A DNA stretch of 64,000 bases from Leptobrachium leishanense (GCA_009667805.1 CM019065.1:20673822-20737821); one strand, 5' to 3'. Positions 50,983 through 62,492 are shown, counted from the first letter of the stretch. The notes: generated from the letters alone by a model not told the origin. A program made the numbers and translations.

Positions 50983-51269
50983 TAAATAAGTATATATATA
51001 TATAAATAAGATTCCAAACCCCCAGAGTAATGTGATGCAATGATACCTTTTAATTGTACGAACCTGATTCTTAAATTCAATATTTTATTTGCTGTGATTC
51101 GGCAGTTTTCACTGAATGTCTGATAGCTGCTTCAGCGACTCCACTTTTAGCAAATTACAGTGACCATTCGCTAAATAGGGAATTCACCTTATTTTCGGCA
51201 AAATAAATTCCCCCGAAATCTGACTAAAAGCAGAAGATCTAAAGATGATTAGACCTTTTGGATTCTAAA

Positions 51270-51575
51270 TTCCATAATAACCCCTAAAATGCTAAAAACC
51301 CAGGGAAATACAATAAAATTAATAAACAATGTGGCATTTAGCCTACCCCTTAACCCCTAGTATGCAACTGATCAAGGGAAAATATGAAATGAATACACTG
51401 AGGCATGTAGCCTACCCATTAACCCCTAAAATGCCATTAATCAAGTAAAAAATAAAATGTATACTGTGAGGGATGAAGCCTACCCATTAACCCTTAACAT
51501 TCAACTAAAACCAAGGCAAAAACTAACGTAATATACAATGTAATGTATGGTCTGAACATTAACCACTTCAACCAT
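51270..51575 (+). repeat. ~88-bp imperfect tandem repeat
   Basis: Four diverged units each containing TAGCCTACCCATTAACCCCT, an ATGCMAYTRATCAAG block and an AAAATGWAT block. No coding. Confidence 0.65.
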
Positions 51576-51648
51576 TCAACCCTGTGAAAATGTTTACGTT
51601 TAAGTGCACGTTTTTATTTAATGTTTTATGACTTTTACTTTACAAACC

Positions 51649-51811
51649 AACTTGCACTGAAAGTGCAACAAGAGTGCCTAACATACAATACTTTTAATAC
51701 AAGAGGCACACACACCAAGTTAAAACATGAATGAACCAAAAAGAATCCCACACTGTCTTATATTCTCAATTGGAAGTGATATGGGTAACGCTAATAAATC
51801 ACAGTATTATG
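51649..51811 (-). repeat. Inverted 3'-end copy of the Penelope element
   Basis: The exact or nearly exact inverse of 54965-55131 over about 163 bp (for example CTCAATTGGAAGTGATATGG here, its inverse near 55000). An apparent ATG at 51727 that opens the downstream frame lies in this antisense tract and is not a genuine start. Confidence 0.9.
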
Positions 51812-53621
51812 ACGGGACACATAATCATGACGGGGTTACATATAAACGTCTATCTGTAGATCCTACTATGGAGTTTGTTTCCACATTAATGATAATTCTG
51901 AATGAGGGTCTTCTGGATTGTAATATCACTAATCAGGAATATGAATTTATGAGACCCTTCAGGCCTATGATTGCTACCTTTTAAGGTTTACCTAAAATAC
52001 ATAAAAATAAAGACGTACCTCCTGGAAGACCCATTGTGTCCGGGACGAACTCCCTTATATCTAGTGTGAGTACATACATTGACCGGATCCTTTACCCTTT
52101 AGTATCAAAATTACCATCATATATTCGAGATTCTAAACAAACATTATGAGAATTGGAGTTGTCTTCCATACCGGCTAATGCATTACTATGCAGTCTTGAT
52201 GTGGAATCACTATATAGCTGTATTCCACATGTATTGGGCCTGAAGTGTATAAAAACTCTTCTCTTACATCGTGGCGGCTCTTTTGATAAACATACAGAGT
52301 TTGTAATACGGTTATTGGAATTTGTTCTCTACCACAACTATTTTGTCTTTGATGGCAAATTCTATTTGCAGCTTGTTGGAGCGGCGATGGGATCTCCCTG
52401 TGCACCATCATATGCTAATCTGTTTCTTGGATTCTGGGAAGAAACCATTGTAGAGGGACCAACTATGACTCCATTTAAACAACATGTCTTTAAGTGGCGC
52501 CGCTACATTGATGATATTATAGCCATTTGGACTTCAACAGCTGCGGAATTTGGTCAATTTGTGGAATGTCTCAATATCAACGACTTTAACTTAAAATTTA
52601 CTTTTGAAGTTCAAACTAAGAAATTGAATTTTTTGGATATTACCATTAAAAAGGATGCAGAAGGGGCATTAGAGTCTACCCTATACTGTAAGCCCACTTC
52701 ATCGAATAACTTGCTGAATTGGGCAAGTCATCACCCCCTGTCATTACGTCGTGGTATACCGATTGGTCAGTATCTACGACTACACCGTACCTGTAGTTCA
52801 ATGGGTGAGTTCAAAATTAAGGCTCATGACTTGAGAATATCATCTAAGGAAAAAGGGTATCTGAATAAAACCCTAAAAAAAGCATTTAATCGAGCACTGT
52901 TATCTGATCGGCATCTGCTACTCCAAGATACTCCCATTATTAATAGTTCTGGGATAATTAGAATGATTGTGAATTATGATCTTGGTTGGCAATCAATTAA
53001 TAATATCTGTTCTAGATATTGGCCGCTTTTACCTCAAGATCCTCACTTTAAAGAAGCCCTTCCTACAAGACCGCGTATTACGGCCTGGAGATGTACAAAT
53101 TTAAATGATAGTTTGGTACATAGTCATTTTCATTTCTAAGGGTCATCTCCACAAACGTGGCTGACCAATCAGCTGAAGGGGATGTATAAGTGCGGTAGAT
53201 GCAAGTCTGTCCTTTTGTTCATCGACAATCTAAAAACTTTTCGAACCACGATAATTCTAGATCTTTTGACATCCGCCAGTTCTTGAACTGTAACTCTGCG
53301 GGCATAGTATACCAACTGCTATGCCACTGTGGTATGAAGTATATTGGGAAAACCATCCGCCCACTAAAAGTTCGGATCTTAGAACATATTAGATCCATTA
53401 AACTCTGTAAAGATACACCAGTGGCTAGACATTTTCAACATTGTCAGGTCTGCACTATTGGTAATCTTACATTTCTGGGGCTTGAACAAGTCAAATTGGG
53501 CCCCAGAAAGGGAAATCTGGATGTCAAATTGTTACAACATGAAGCATTCTGGATATATACATTCAATTCCTGTTCTCTGGCTGGCCTGAATGAAGGGTTT
53601 ACTTTTTCTCCATTTATCTGA
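51812..53621 (+). pseudogene. Penelope reverse transcriptase and GIY-YIG endonuclease
   Basis: The RT begins in mid-domain. After a TAA near 51982 comes GLPKIHK and GRPIVSG. From 52153 the frame is long: LCSLDVESLYSCIPH with the first Asp, GAAMGSPCAPSYANLFLG, and RYIDDIIAIW with the catalytic Asp pair near 52505. An LNFLDITI block follows. The frame stops at 53137; about 60 bp later the endonuclease appears in another frame: GIVYQLLCHCGMKYIGKT with the GIY-YIG core, LKVRILEH with the Arg, LQHEAFWIY with the Glu. Three breaks leave it inactive, but all catalytic motifs are preserved. Confidence 0.88.
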
Positions 53622-54734
53622 TCACTACTGTGATGTATTCTGCACATGGTGGTTGATTTATTTATTGCTTTATTAATATATTTTTCATTTGCATTTTTTG
53701 TCTAGTTTATTTTATGTTGTTCCGTTTGCTGTATCTACACATTAATAATAATAATAACTTTTGGTATTCTATTTATATAAAAACTTTTGTTATTTATAAC
53801 TTATTCTTGCATACCTTTCTTATTGTTTCAGTTATATGTATATGTGCTTGTTGGTTATTATACTTTGCGCTGTAGTGATAATTGTCGTTCTTTAATATCA
53901 AGTCGCAGGGACCATCTTTTATGGGGAGGTTTTCCCTGTATTTTTGTGACACCTATCTTATGTACTGCAATGCCTCCCATTGTGAGTGTAATTATAGTAG
54001 TACTAGGACTGTATGCTATATTTTTTCTTCTCCTTTGTTCTCCTCCTTTGTTCCTTCCTTCTATTAACAGATAAATATGGCTTCTGGATTCTTATATAGC
54101 CGGCTTTTGAATTATAGGATTTTTGGGGTACATTCTGTCCCTTGGTCATCTGTGTATGGACTGTGTATATGGGTGACTTCGGGATGGGGGTGAGTTGGGC
54201 TGGTACTGTTTAATGATCTTCGGTTCTATTTATAGGTGCTTATGGTGATTCAATTTTTGGGTGTAACGATTATTTGCTTGATATTGTCTCTCTGGTAATT
54301 GTTGTAACCATATGATTTCCCCTGAATATATCATTGGATAAAAGATGTTCCTTAGGTATAGAGTGGCCTGTATAGCAGGTCTGTGCGTGTTACGCTGGGG
54401 ATACACGTGTTACTTCCAGCCGGTTTTTCCATATGGATTGGGGGATTCCGGCTACGATTAGTCATCTTCGATCACATGGGTATGGTGATAGACTCCGGCT
54501 CCGACAGAGCTCGGCTGTGATTGGTCACCTGTGGTCATGTGGGTATGATGTTAGTACCAAAGGCTGCTATAGGCCATTCCTTGATCACATGATGGCGTTT
54601 GATTGGGTGGCGGAAATGAATGTTTGACAAGCGGCGTCTCTTGGAGTTTGGCAGTATGTTTTCAGACAATTATCGGTTATTGTTCAATTATCAGCGCATG
54701 TATTTATACTCCTCAAGTGTAGCATGGTCATTTC

Positions 54735-54774
54735 AGCTCAGGACTAAGCCCGGCAGGGCGAAACGTGTCGAGCT
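54735..54774 (+). ncRNA. Hammerhead-like motif in the Penelope 3' region
   Basis: AGCTC at 54735 pairs with GAGCT at 54769. Between them are a degenerate CUGANGA (AGGACTA), a perfect stem II GCCC-GGCA-GGGC, and GAAAC. The architecture is that of a hammerhead; the first core strand is mutated. Confidence 0.45.
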
Positions 54775-55204
54775 ATGATCTCTTACTGTTTTTAACTGTT
54801 GTTAATCCATTTGGCCCACTGCTGGGTTGCTATGATATACGCTTTCACTCCATGTACTTTCATTCTCTTTCTTAGCTAGTCGGTATGTAGGTGGCTTGAA
54901 CCGCCGAGGTAATAGGAAGGTATTTACACTCCTTTACTGGCTGGCTAATTTAAGTTTTTTCATACTGTGATTTATTAGCGTTACCCATATCACTTCCAAT
55001 TGAGAATATAAGACAGTGTGGGATTCTTTTTGGTTCATTCATGTTTTAACTTGGTGTGTGTGCCTCTTGTATTAAAAGTATTGTATGTTAGGCACTCTTG
55101 TTGCACTTTCAGTGCATGTTGGTTTGTAAAGATTTTTTCGGGGTTATGCCCCTCTGAGTGCTGCCCTCTTTCGTGTGTTTAATTTTTGACTTTTACTTTA
55201 CACT

Positions 55205-55912
55205 GAATATGATCATGTTGAGTATCATTGGAAAGCCCAGAATCTGCCCTGTCCAATGACACCTAGATCGTCCATATACGATGCACAGGAACGGAGATAC
55301 CGCGGTCCGAAAAGTGTGGGAAGCTGGATGCTGATTTTTGGTGGGGGGGGCACATGGGGGGCAAGGAATAACCTAGGGGGAAATTGCCTCCCTTGCCCCC
55401 CTGTAGAGACGCCTATGGCCTCAACACAGCACTTCTCCCGAATCCACTGGGAGCTCCTCAGACTTCTCGCCAAACAAAATGTGGTCCATGTTCTCCATGA
55501 CCACTGTCCCCTCAAAATGGGGATCCAGGCCAGCTGCCCCACATCTCACATGCACAGTGGAGAGGACAACAGCATATTAACAGATAACAGATATGCACCT
55601 ATGCAGTTCAGTTCTAGCAGGGGGTGCAAAGACCTGAGAATTGTAAACCACAGAAAACCAAAGAGCTCATAACACCAGCTCCCAATGTAGATGCTCTTCC
55701 CACCCAGGTGTCCGTGTTTTGGTGCTCTGTTGGGACCCTTGCTTGAAGCAGGTAGCACTACCCAGGAAATAAAAGGTATGGATGTTGAAGTGAATATATT
55801 AGTAAAGTACCTCTCTTTCACGTCTTCAGACAACTCTGGATTGCTGCCGCTTTAATCACCTGGCTGAGAGTGAGACTAGCTTCCAGAGTCTCTGGAGTTT
55901 TTGGATTTTCAT
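55205..55912. other. Intergenic, possible retroelement remains
   Basis: A 105-codon minus-strand frame (55542-55225) and neighbours look like degraded coding sequence. Nothing is identifiable. Confidence 0.3.
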
Positions 55913-56210
55913 TAATGATCTAAAAATATTCACATAGTCTCCAAATAACTCAGGATAATTCACTATGGGCTATATTACAAAGCTAGTGCTAACTTAACCA
56001 GAGCTGTTGTAAACTTACCAGAGCCATTAAAATCAACGGGGTTGTTAAGTTTACAACAGCTCTGGTTAAGTTAGCACCAGCTTTGTAATACTGCGCTATA
56101 TATTTTTTAAGATGTATATTCATTGATTGGTTATTAATTCTTATTTTTTGCGGTAAATAATCAAATTATACCATTGTTATTGGAGGCACTGTCATTAATG
56201 ATATATATAT
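55913..56210 (+). repeat. Dispersed repeat, copy of 62493-62665
   Basis: Shares ACTCAGGATAAT, TTGGTTATTAATT and TTGGAGGCRCTGTCATTAAT with 62493-62665 in the same order. This copy contains a palindromic MITE at about 55966-56100 that the other lacks. Confidence 0.75.
55966..56100. mobile_element. Palindromic MITE, GCTAACTTAACCAGAGC arms
   Basis: The arms GTGCTAACTTAACCAGAGC and its inverse carry ends GGGCTATATTACAAAG / CTTTGTAATACTGCGC. A second copy is at 57144-57275. The paralogous site near 62545 is empty (GATAATGCGCTATA). Confidence 0.8.
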
Positions 56211-56545
56211 AGAAATCGTGGTGGGTTGAATAGCACACTCAAGAGACTTAATGTCGATAAAAAATGAATTTTATTGTTGCGAGTCATGTTGCAAATTCAT
56301 TTTTAAATCGACATTAACAGGGTTATTCAGAGAGCGGGGAAAAGCAGGAGAATGACTGGAGAATGGAAAATTCTAGTTCAAAATAGCCAAACCAGAAAAA
56401 TTCTCCCATTCATCTCACTTTCCAAATCGGCTATTTTGACCTAGAATTTTCCATTCTCCAGTCATTCTCCTGCTTTTCACCTCTCTCTGAATAACCCTGT
56501 ATGTCTCATGAGTTTGCTATTCAACCCACCACGATTTCTATATGG
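56208..56545. repeat. Foldback element with another foldback inside
   Basis: The outer arms share GAAATCGTGGTGGGTTGAAT (56212) and its inverse (56520-56538). The inner half carries TTAATGTCGAT ... ATCGACATTAA. The right arm is split near 56317 by the 182-bp element listed next. Confidence 0.8.
56318..56499. mobile_element. Palindromic MITE, CAGGGTTATTCAGAGAG termini
   Basis: Perfect termini CAGGGTTATTCAGAGAG and inverse CTCTCTGAATAACCCTG. The body is palindromic around AATTCTCCCATTCATCTCA. TA lies at both sides (56315-56316 and 56500-56501). It interrupts the arm of the outer palindrome, so it came later. Confidence 0.85.
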
Positions 56546-56878
56546 GTATATTTGCTCCCAGCTCACATGGATATATTTACTCCCAGCTCACATGGGTATA
56601 ATTGCCCCCTGCTCACATGGGTATAATTGCCCCCTGCTCACATGGGTATATTTGCCCGCTGCTCACATGGGTATATTTGCCCCAGCTCACATGGGTATAT
56701 TTGCCCCAGCTCACATGGGTATAATTGGCCCCAGCTGACATGGGTATATTTGCCCCTTAGCTCACATGGGTATAATTTCCCCCAGCTCACATGGGTATAT
56801 TTGCCCCCAGCTCACATGGGTATAATTGCCCCAGCTCACATGGGTATAATTGCCCCCATCTCACATGGGTATAATTAG
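56540..56878 (+). repeat. ~25-bp minisatellite, locus 3
   Basis: About 13 units of AGCTCACATGGGTATATTTG with CCCC, the monomer of loci 1, 2 and 4. It begins directly at the end of the foldback element. Confidence 0.92.
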
Positions 56879-57143
56879 TGCAGGAGGGGTGGGGTCGCGC
56901 CTATTCGCCAAAGGGTTGGCTGCAACTAGACATGTGCACAGCACAAAATTTCGTTTTGAACTAATGGATTAGTACTAAAATGCAATTTATTTAGTTGCTA
57001 AAGAAATTCGTTTTCAGTTCTTTAGTATGAAAACTAATTTCCTTCATCCGAAAACCAGTGGATACAATTACTATTGTAGTGGTGGCTCCTCAGAGGGCGG
57101 AGATCGCTGCTTGTTACAGTATCTCTCACTCTCAGCACAATGT

Positions 57144-57275
57144 GGGCCATATTACATAGTTGGTGCTAACTTAACCAGAGCTGTTGTAACCTTCCCAGAG
57201 CCATTATAGCCTATGGAGGTTTTCAGTTTACAACAGCTCTGGTTAAGTTAGCACCAACATTGTAATACTGCCCCG
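57144..57275. mobile_element. Palindromic MITE, second copy
   Basis: Same family as 55966-56100 (GTGCTAACTTAACCAGAGC arms), nested inside the hAT element. Confidence 0.78.
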
Positions 57276-57284
57276 TGTCAGGCA

Positions 57285-57450
57285 AAGCTGTTACAGTAAC
57301 TGACTGCTGCTCATCACAGCGCTCAGAGTTTCAGTAAAACTAGTAAATAATATTTTTATAAATAAGAGGTTAGAACAATATTATTTCCTTGTTTTACTGA
57401 AACTCTGAGCGCTGTTACAGTCAGTTACTGTAACAACTGAGCCTGATACA
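57285..57450. repeat. Long inverted repeat
   Basis: The arms include TGTTACAGTAACTGACTG and AGCGCTCAGAGTTTCAGTAA, with inverses at 57395-57440, around an AT-rich centre. Confidence 0.8.
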
Positions 57451-57529
57451 TTGTACTGAGAGATAATGTAACAAGCAGCCGATCTCAGCGCTCACAGCCA
57501 CTGGATTTAAAGGGCTAAAAAAAGGCTCC

Positions 57530-57765
57530 TCTCTGTATAATGTTTAGAACATCTTCCTGCATTAATTAATACCCCTCTTTGTATAATGTAGATAACATCC
57601 TCCTGCATTAATGTCCCTCTCTGTATAGAACATTCTCCTCAATTTATACCTTTCTCTGTATAATGTATATAACATCCTCCTGCATTAATACCCCTCTCTG
57701 TATAATGTATAGAACATACTCCTGCATTAATGCCACTCTCTGTATAGAACATCCTACTGCATTGG
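57530..57765. repeat. ~43-bp tandem repeat
   Basis: About five units containing CTCTGTATAATGTATAGAAC and ATCCTCCTGCATTAAT, with some units shortened. Confidence 0.8.
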
Positions 57766-58046
57766 CATGTGGAGGGTGCAGAACTTCGGATGTTGCGATC
57801 TTCATTGCTGGTCTCCTTCACTCATCAATGTAATATCACAAAAAGGACTGAAACTAAAATGTAGTGCATTTTATTTTAGTTTCTTTCGTTTTTTGGACTG
57901 AGCAGTTTCGTTTCTCTTGAGTCATACTAAAACTAAATTATCCCAAAATTCGGACTAAATCGTTTTAGTACTAAAACGAATGCACATGTCTAGCTGCAAC
58001 CACCAAATGCATCCAGCCCAACAACATGTGTAGAACATAACAAAGA

Positions 58047-58374
58047 AAAAAATGTCATCTGCGCTTACTCCAATTATACCGTGTGAAACAAAACACAATC
58101 CTGAAACTAATCCCAAAGTGGATTTTGTTTCTGGGGGAGCATAAATAAAGGGTCACCAGTCTACCTCATTTTCTGACAAGCAGCATGAGCAGGTATGGTT
58201 TGCTATGTAGCAGCCTGTGGTTTCATTTTGGTTAGGACTCGCCCTTATAGAGGTGCCGTGACGTTGGCGGGCGAGCTAGTCTTATAATGGCCATTAATAA
58301 GAAACCAAACCTCTAATTGTGTTTAGTTTCACACGATATAATTGGAGAAAGCGCAGATGACATTTTTTTCCATG
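58047..58374. mobile_element. Foldback element with ~55-bp inverted ends
   Basis: The left arm AAATGTCATCTGCGCTTACT and its inverse at 58345-58365 pair for about 55 bp including CCAATTATACCGTGTGAAAC. The centre is unrelated, unique sequence. No coding. Confidence 0.78.
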
Positions 58375-58572
58375 GGTATAATTGCTCCCAGCTCACATAG
58401 GAATAATTGCCCCCAGCTCGCATGGGTATAATTGCCCCCCGCTCACATGGGTGTATTTTCCCCCCAGCTCACATGGGTATAATTGCCCCAGCTCACATGG
58501 GTATATTTGCCCCCCAGCTCACATGGGTATATTTTCCCCCCAGCTCACATGGAAATATATGCCCCCAGCTCA
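58371..58572 (+). repeat. ~25-bp minisatellite, locus 4
   Basis: About 8 units of AGCTCACATGGGTATAATTG with CCCC. It abuts a foldback element on the left and a GC-rich inverted repeat on the right. Confidence 0.92.
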
Positions 58573-58835
58573 TGACGCTGGATCCGCGCGCAGTCTCTAT
58601 GCTTCGGCCGCGCACGCATCCAGGAGAACAGGATGCATGCGCAGCAGCGGTTAGAGGCTATTCGCATCCTGTAGAGCCGGATGCGCTCACAGCAGACGGC
58701 TATAGGCTGCGTGCGCATCCGGCTCTACAGGATGCATGCAGCCTCTACCCGGCTGCTGCGTGTGCATTCTGTTCTCCTGGATGCACGCGCGGCTGAGGGG
58801 TAGAGACTGCTCGCGGATCCAGCGTTTCTCCGAAG
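58573..58835. repeat. GC-rich nested inverted repeat
   Basis: Outer arms GCTGGATCCGCGCGCAGTCT and inverse AGACTGCTCGCGGATCCAGC. An inner pair GCATCCTGTAGAGCCGGATG and CATCCGGCTCTACAGGATGC is perfect. It directly follows minisatellite locus 4. Confidence 0.85.
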
Positions 58836-58949
58836 TTGCGCATCAGGCTTCTGTTGGCTGTGCATGCAGCCAACAGAAACTGGATGCATGGCGATGGAGA
58901 AAATTATTTTATAGGTAGGATATTAAGAGAAAATACATGTCATAATAAA

Positions 58950-59793
58950 TAGGGATGAGCCGAACACTCCCATGTTCGGTTCGCATTCGAACTCGAAAAA
59001 TTTCAAAAGTTTGAGTTCGAACTCGAACACGAACCGAACTCAATGCAAGTCAATGGGACTCGAAAATTCAAATTTTAAAGTGCCCTCCAAGAGGGCATAT
59101 GCAAGATATTTGCCATAAAAGGTGTATGGGGGTCCGGGTAGTGCCCTGGGGGACAGGAAGTAAGGACAAAAAGTAAAAAAAAAAACGTTTTTAAAGGAAC
59201 AGTGAGTTTTCCATGAATAAAGGTTAAGAATAAAATCGAAAAATTCCTTCAAATATCATGCCTAGGAGGTCCCCATAACCTGCCCGTGAAGTGGCGGATT
59301 TGTAGGATGTATAGAAACATTTAGAAACAAAAAAATGACATTTCAACTGACGGTAAATGGTTTTCCTTTAATCTATTCATAAACAACCGCTTGGGGCGGC
59401 AGTCTGTATGAAAAGAGGAGACATTTTAGGACACGCAGAACAAGTTAGGGATTTTTTTGGCTAAATTATGGTGAAACTTAGGCTAGGGTCAGACGAACGC
59501 ATTTTTCACGAATGGACGTATTTTTTCACGGAATATGCGATAGCGGTCATATGATGTGCATTTTCGTCTGTGATTTTGTACAGATCATCAATAAACCTAG
59601 ACTTGTGCACCGATTTTTACTCGTTTCGGCCAATTTCCATTTCGGTTCGGAAGCATTTTTTATACTTTTTTCAAATTTTTTTTGGAACTCGAACCGAACA
59701 CACGGAAATGTTCGTAGTTCGCGAACTTTCGAACGACCAATGTTCGACTCGAACTCAGCTCGTACTCAAATCGAACCGAACAGCTCATCCCTA
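58950..59793. mobile_element. hAT-type element (TAGGGATGAGCCGAAC), short copy
   Basis: 844 bp, flanked by ATAATAAA on both sides (58942-58949, 59794-59801). Same family as 21231-24121 and carries the empty TTAA site that is occupied there. The target itself has an empty counterpart at about 62677-62705 (GTCATAATAAATAATATAT). Confidence 0.9.
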
Positions 59794-59801
59794 ATAATAA
59801 A

Positions 59802-60600
59802 TAACCTGATATATGGAGGCACTGCTGAGAGTCTAGGGAATTTTATTTGATAAAGTAGCAATTTTGATTGACGTGTGAAACAGCCATTTGTTGTTGAACA
59901 AAGCAATATTGAATATTATTGATCTGCCAGTTGCCAGGCAAGAGAGTAATTAGTTGGTGATAAATATTTTCTCACTATACTGGTTTCGATATCCCATTAA
60001 CTGTTGGTTTTTGGGATACTTTAATATTACGTCTGTTGAGAACAGCCCCACTACCTCCCTTACTGGAGACCAGGCGTGGTTATCACCAGAAATATCAGCG
60101 CATGAAAAAGCTCAAAGACAGCTTTTTAAGCTGGAAATGGTGAGACACATAATGGACAAGCTGAATCTTGATGTAGACATAATTGAACATATACAAGCAA
60201 TGAAGCCCATTGGTGAATGATATGTGGGATGTGAACGGTGACCTCTTTGGTTATTTAAGTCAATTTCATGAAGAAAAAGACAGGAAAAACGTAATCAACT
60301 CATCCTACAATCATGCCGACGTTATTATATTTGAGTAAGGAATTTGCTCACCAGAGTACACAACAAAAACGTGAATTGCATGAATTAAGGAAAAAGGTAT
60401 CCCATATGAAAAAAAGTGAGGAGTTAACCATCAAGGTAAAACAGGGAAAAAAGGCCAAATACCACCAGAGCCAAAAGAAGCCAAAGGGGATCCCACCAAA
60501 AGATTCCACCAGACCCACCTACAAATCTTCTTTCACCAGTCTCTACCTTCATAACCAAAGTATAATTGAATAATTGTAACTTGACATCCATTTTCTAATT
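59802..60600 (+). other. Intergenic with unrecognised short open frames
   Basis: Two frames, 59954-60220 and 60313-60573, encode acidic/basic, Lys- and Glu-rich peptides of 88 and 86 residues, the second with a coiled-coil-like heptad pattern (KRELHELRKKVSHMKKSEE). They could be exon or transposon-gene remnants. I recognise neither and see no splice frame joining them. Confidence 0.3.
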
Positions 60601-61600
60601 TCATTGTCACTGCTTTACATGTTTATGGGCGCTATGGCGCTTACACCAGATCAGCGTTGTTTGGATCTTTATAAACAGATTTCTATAGTACGAAAAGCAG
60701 TGAAAACTGCAATACCTTGTATCCCAAGCCAGGGAGGTAATACACGATTCAGAATACCACTCAACCCCAATTGGTTTCGAGACCAAGAGACTGTTGAGCA
60801 AAAACACAATAACTCTATTCTCATAGATATCTTGACTGCATACATGAGCATAATGTGGTACAAGACAGGCATAATTAATCGTATGTTTACAATCAGAGAG
60901 TGTGTTACAAGGTCTGTATAGAGGCTTGTTCTTAAACAGGTTGTTTGAGGGGTTGGTGAGTTTTGCAGCATGCAGGGCAGTCACACAATGAGAGATCTTG
61001 TGATTAAGGCTGCAACCAGAATAAATGCTCAACATACAACTGGAACGGTAAGTAGGTCTCTCGACCTGGCGGTCAGACACACAATCTGAAGCCTTCTGAT
61101 TAGGACTGAAACCAGATTGGGCGGTCAGCAGAGAATTAGGGCAGCAGATAGTTTTCACAACTTGACAGGCAGACCCCTAAACGATAAGCATGCGGTTAAA
61201 CATAGACGAGTACCCAGAACATCGCAAAGAACAAACACACATGGGAATAAGTAAGAGAATCGATGATAGGCAAACCGGGTCAAATCATATGCAGGGTCCT
61301 TGTACAAGCAAGTCGGCAACTGGTTAATTAAACACACTAATACTAGATACAGCAGGCGATGCGGGAAATATTCTCCACATCAGGACAAAAAGCAGATCCT
61401 CACACGCTGCATTTAAGGCTGGCAGCTCCTCGTCACCAAGCCAAGCCCCACCCCCTCAGATGGCAATTTGCCAGCTCTAACTCCTGGCACCCAGCCAGCG
61501 ATGCCGCCGGGCACCCTGACCCCCTAGGAAGTGCCGCGGGGGCAGAAGACATCACAACATGTCCATCACCTTTTAAAGTAAAATAAATGAATTATTTGGC
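60601..61600. other. Intergenic, unrecognised
   Basis: Frames at 60604-60921 (plus) and 61158-60607 (minus) overlap antisense. Neither product has a motif I know, and stop-free length alone is weak evidence. 61350-61570 is GC-richer. Confidence 0.3.
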
Positions 61601-62492
61601 TGTTGAAGCCTAAACATTAGAATAGTTATCAGCCCTTCAGTTCCTACTGCAGTAGAACTCTAAGGAAGAAACAATTAACAGGTGGCCCTGTTGCTCCCCA
61701 TAATTTATTGGATTTATTTATATTTCAAGAATGCTGTGTTTGGACATCTAAGGATAATAATTGTCCCTGTAGTGACATAAGCTGGAACTGAGAAATATCT
61801 TTCATATATCAAGTTACCACCAGCCCCCATTGGAGTAAATTAACATACCCTAATTCTACGTCTTGCAACTGCTACTATTGAATGTGTTTTCATGTACAAT
61901 ACATGTGATACTAGTTAAGTCAATAGGAAGTTTTTGTTAACTCATGCTGAATGAATTGCTGAATCTGTATTTCAAGTGATTAAATATACAAGTTATATTA
62001 CTTGGTCCATCATATGTGATACAGAGTAAAATGTGATGAATAATACTATAAGCCAAGTATTGATACTGTAATTAATCTGTGGAAGGGATAATTTATCTAT
62101 CAGGAGTGTGTTATATGTTTCCCTGAAGAAAGTTTCATTTAGCGAATAGGCCCCAACACAATACTAAATTGCACTGCAGGTGATGCCCCAGTAACTGAGT
62201 GTTTTAGTCAGGTCCAGGGTTGTTTTATAATGGGAGAGCTTATGATGGTAGAATAGAACTTGGTGTTTAAGAATTGATTCGTGCATATGTGTGGTGCGGT
62301 CTATAAATCTAAACTGTTTGTCCATTAGATTATTGCGCATCACAGTATTGCTACTAATCACTACCTATATTTACTTTTAAAATTGTATCTTGCTGACCAG
62401 TTGACAACATATGATTGTATGGGACTTGATGGTGGGAGTAAACCTTTATTTGATTTGTTTTACAGTTACGTAGTCTCGTATCATCTTTAATG
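61601..62492. other. Intergenic, nothing recognised
   Basis: AT-rich; no gene or clear repeat seen. Confidence 0.5.

Larger units (their letters stand above)
51645..55187 (+). mobile_element. Penelope-like element inserted as an inverted dimer
   Basis: It is flanked by a 15-bp direct repeat GACTTTTACTTTACA (51630-51644 and 55188-55202). The main copy runs from about 51812 to 55187 with reverse transcriptase, GIY-YIG endonuclease, a long 3' region and a hammerhead-like motif. Its left end (51649-51811) is an inverted copy of its own 3' region (54965-55131). The target duplication encloses both, so they arrived in one insertion event. Confidence 0.85.
56927..57992. mobile_element. hAT-type element with perfect 8-bp target duplication
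   Basis: The ends TAGACATGTGCA and inverse TGCACATGTCTA are flanked by GCTGCAAC on both sides (56919-56926, 57993-58000). 1066 bp, no transposase. Inside: a palindromic MITE (57144-57275), a long inverted repeat (57285-57450) and a 43-bp-type tandem repeat (57530-57765). Confidence 0.9.

Noticed and set aside
51727..51811. Start of the Penelope reverse transcriptase ORF
   Set aside because: The tract is an antisense copy of the element's own 3' region, so the ATG is accidental.
56508..56878. Tandem-repeat peptide gene
   Set aside because: The frames are produced by minisatellite locus 3 and are not kept at the other three loci.
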